Part shown: positions 44,493 through 46,314 of the stretch, piece by piece
Layout of the letters: every line of letters starts with the position of its first letter
How positions within the stretch are numbered: the stretch's first letter is position 1
From: Geodermatophilaceae bacterium
GTDB lineage: Bacteria > Actinomycetota > Actinomycetes > Mycobacteriales > Geodermatophilaceae
NCBI GenBank assembly: GCA_013812145.1
Contig: JACCTY010000074.1
Location: 1 to 46,314, forward strand
Length of the DNA stretch: 46,314 nt
Reading direction: 5' to 3'
Program-made: the position numbers and the translations under genes
Notes under the pieces: generated by a model
What the model saw: only the letters and a program-made list of their open reading frames with translations
Databases searched by the model: none
What the model was told of the DNA's origin: nothing

Positions 44493-44714
44493 ATGTCCTC
44501 AGCAACCCAGTCCGTCCCGACGACGGCCCCCGCTCGGTGGCACCAGTTCGTGGTGATGGCCCTCGGTCTGGCACTGGTCGCAATGACGGCCGTGGCGGTA
44601 TACCTCGCCGCCCGCAGCCCTGAGGTGACGCCGGCTCCGGCCGGTGACTCCGAGACGGTATTCCACGACCGGCTGCCTACGGAATCCTGCTACCAGCCAC
44701 AGGTGGCCTGCTGA
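44493..44714 (+). CDS. Small single-pass membrane protein
   Basis: 73 aa from the ATG at 44493, with GGAGAGAAG upstream. One membrane helix is visible (FVVMALGLALVAMTAVAVYL), preceded by a short Ser/Thr/Pro leader and followed by an outside tail with two Cys (ESCYQPQVAC). I recognise no family. It is divergent from the LuxR pseudogene and may have been its target. A perfect hairpin follows 33 nt after its stop. Confidence 0.55.
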   Translation: MSSATQSVPTTAPARWHQFVVMALGLALVAMTAVAVYLAARSPEVTPAPAGDSETVFHDRLPTESCYQPQVAC

Positions 44715-44747
44715 GCGGGCTGAGATGTCGTGGCGGCCCGGCGCTTC

Positions 44748-44800
44748 ATGATCGTGAGGCTGGATTGTGCGCAAACCGTCTAATCCAGCCTCACGATCAT
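44748..44800. repeat. Perfect 19-bp inverted repeat between the small membrane protein and rne
   Basis: ATGATCGTGAGGCTGGATT (44748-44766) is the exact reverse complement of 44782-44800, with a 15-nt loop. It lies between convergent stops (44714 and 44816) and probably acts as a two-way terminator. Its TGATC-type tips and position resemble the hairpin at 11086-11149. Confidence 0.75.
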
Positions 44801-44815
44801 GTGGGCAACCCGAAC

Positions 44816-46314
44816 TCACGCCTCAGCGCTGGGCGGGCCGGCCGGTCGACTCGCTGATCGGCGGCGCCGCCGCGGCGGCTCGCCCGCGGGATCGGGTGTA
44901 GCGGCGATCTGTACTGCAGGGCTGGCATCCACAATGGCATCACCCCCAGGTGCCTGCGCACCGTCCTGCTGGGGCAACCCCGTGGCCGCGGCCCCGGACG
45001 GACCGGATGGTTCGGCGTCCGCGCCAGCCGAAGCCGGCTCGACGGGGATTGAAGCCGCAGTCGTGGTGGTAGTGCTGGCCGCGCGGCGCCGCCGCCTCGG
45101 AGCCGGCTCGGGGGCCGGCTCAGCACTCGGCAACCCTCCATACAGCCCGTCACCTTCTGCCGCAGGGTCCGCCGCTGATCGGGTGGCTGGAGGGAGCTCC
45201 GTCTTGGGTACGCCGGCCGTCGGCACCACAACGGCGTCGGTGCCAGCCAGGCCCCCGCTGGCAGACGAGGCGCCGTCGACCGAAGGGCCGGCTGCCGGTG
45301 TCGTGGCGGCGAACGTCGCGGCAGCGACGGAGTGCGGGCCTGGAGCGGCAGGATCCAACGCCGCCAACGGCTTGGCTGCCGGCTGGGTGAGGGCAGCGGA
45401 GTTCCGGCCGCGCCCGGGGGACTCGCTCTTTGCCGGACGCCGATCGGAACGGTCATTGCCATTGGTGCGCCGCGCGGCGTCGTCAACCGGCTCCGTGTGC
45501 ACGATCAGGCCGCGCCCGTTGCAGCAGTCGCACGGCTCGGAGAACGCTTCCAGCAGACCCTGCCCGACGCGCTTGCGGGTCATCTGCACCAGACCCAGCG
45601 ACGTCACCTCGGCAACCTGGTGCTTGGTCCGGTCGCGGCCCAGGCACTCGGTGAGCCGCCGCAGGACGAGATCCCGGTTGGTCTCGAGCACCATGTCGAT
45701 GAAGTCGATCACGATGATGCCGCCGACATCTCGCAGCCGGAGTTGCCGGACGACCTCCTCGGCCGCTTCGAGGTTGTTGCGGGTGACGGTCTGCTCGAGG
45801 TTGCCGCCGGAGCCGATGAACTTCCCGGTGTTCACGTCGATGACGGTCATCGCCTCGGTCCGGTCGATGACCAACGACCCGCCGGAGGGCAGAAACACCT
45901 TGCGATCCATTGCCTTGAGCAGCTGTTCATCGACGCGCAGCGCAGCGAACAGGTCGTCGTCGCCGGAGTGCTCGACCAGCCGGGATGCCAAATCCGGAGC
46001 GACGTGTGACACGTAGGCCCGCAGGGTCTCCCAAGCCTCGTCCCCGGCCACCGCCATCTGCGAGAAGTCCTCGTTGAAGACGTCCCGGACGACACGGATC
46101 GCGAGGTCCGGCTCCTCGTACAGCAGCGCCGGCGCAGTTGCACCGGATTGGGCGGCCTTTACGGTGATGACTTCCCACTGCGCCTTGAGCCGGTTGACGT
46201 CCCGCGTCAACTCCTCCTCGCTGGCCCCTTCGGCGGCAGTACGGATGATGACGCCCGCCTCTTCAGGCACGATCCGGCGCAGAATGTCCTTGAGCCGTTG
46301 CCGCTCGGTGTCCG
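44816..46314 (-). CDS. rne: Ribonuclease E/G, C-terminal part (5' end outside the window)
   Basis: The frame runs from the right edge (DTERQRLKDILRRIVPEE) to the stop at 44816, about 499 codons. The catalytic DNase-I-like subdomain is present (VIDVNTGKFIG and IIVIDFIDM, with metal-binding Asp residues). It is followed by the Zn-link cysteines in EPCDCCNGRGLIVHTE. The last ~210 residues are a low-complexity Ala/Pro/Gly/Arg tail with basic patches (RRRRRAAS, RRRRRSAS), as in actinobacterial RNase E scaffolds. It processes rRNA and degrades mRNA. Confidence 0.93.
   Translation of the reverse strand, partial: DTERQRLKDILRRIVPEEAGVIIRTAAEGASEEELTRDVNRLKAQWEVITVKAAQSGATAPALLYEEPDLAIRVVRDVFNEDFSQMAVAGDEAWETLRAYVSHVAPDLASRLVEHSGDDDLFAALRVDEQLLKAMDRKVFLPSGGSLVIDRTEAMTVIDVNTGKFIGSGGNLEQTVTRNNLEAAEEVVRQLRLRDVGGIIVIDFIDMVLETNRDLVLRRLTECLGRDRTKHQVAEVTSLGLVQMTRKRVGQGLLEAFSEPCDCCNGRGLIVHTEPVDDAARRTNGNDRSDRRPAKSESPGRGRNSAALTQPAAKPLAALDPAAPGPHSVAAATFAATTPAAGPSVDGASSASGGLAGTDAVVVPTAGVPKTELPPATRSAADPAAEGDGLYGGLPSAEPAPEPAPRRRRRAASTTTTTAASIPVEPASAGADAEPSGPSGAAATGLPQQDGAQAPGGDAIVDASPAVQIAATPDPAGEPPRRRRRSASRPAGPPSAEA

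Overview
The window is high-GC DNA from an actinobacterium (class Actinomycetes). Three things point there: the conserved order rne / rplU-rpmA-obg-proB / nadD-rsfS-phosphatase-degV-comEA-comEC-holA-rpsT-lepA, several families typical of coenzyme-F420 producers (FGD-like and PPOX-type oxidoreductases), and WYL, DUF885, DUF6069 and XdhC-YHS proteins. I cannot name the genus. No rRNA, tRNA or CRISPR array was seen.

Layout. 1-4440 is a decayed accessory zone: a partial gene leaving the left edge, remnants of a VapBC toxin-antitoxin pair, a pterin dehydratase-VOC fusion (intact), a WYL regulator and its divergent VOC partner (both broken), and the N-terminal stub of a tyrosine recombinase. 4442-6613 holds a PHB-depolymerase-type esterase, a ribbon-helix-helix protein with a perfect 18-bp palindrome upstream, and a divergent intact VOC protein. 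6681-9227 is an archaeal-type valyl-tRNA synthetase. 9288-10972 is a compact minus-strand module, mntA-hepT-(EVE-like)HNH endonuclease, looking like a small defence or toxin-antitoxin operon. Its HepT has Tyr where the family has its catalytic His, and its nuclease gene is frameshifted.

11158-12825 is a DUF885 protein. Divergent from it, 12935-19765 is a complete form I aerobic carbon monoxide dehydrogenase operon, coxM-coxS-coxL-xdhC/YHS-coxD-coxE. The AYxCSFR Cu-ligand motif is present, and most junctions overlap by 4 nt. The organism should therefore be able to oxidise CO, or scavenge it at trace levels.

19766-26315 carries a hydrolase remnant, a DUF6069/PPOX pair divergent from a MarR regulator, an OmpR-type two-component system, a block of decayed oxidoreductase genes, and a lipoprotein. 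Phased TTCAG repeats occur upstream of both the response regulator and the lipoprotein, suggesting one small regulon now split by the decayed block. 26340-36368 is conserved core: lepA, rpsT, holA, comEC, comEA, degV, a phosphatase, rsfS and nadD, plus an APH-like kinase.

36397-40101 interrupts the usual obg-proB-proA-nadD arrangement: proA is missing and in its place are a phosphatase remnant, a second CoxE-like/CoxD-like pair and an F420-dependent LLM enzyme. 40136-46314 returns to core genes (proB, obg, rpmA, rplU, rne), with a frameshifted LuxR regulator and a small membrane protein between rplU and rne. Frameshifts and stops cluster in accessory genes and spare the long core genes. That favours real decay over sequencing error, but reads would be needed to prove it.
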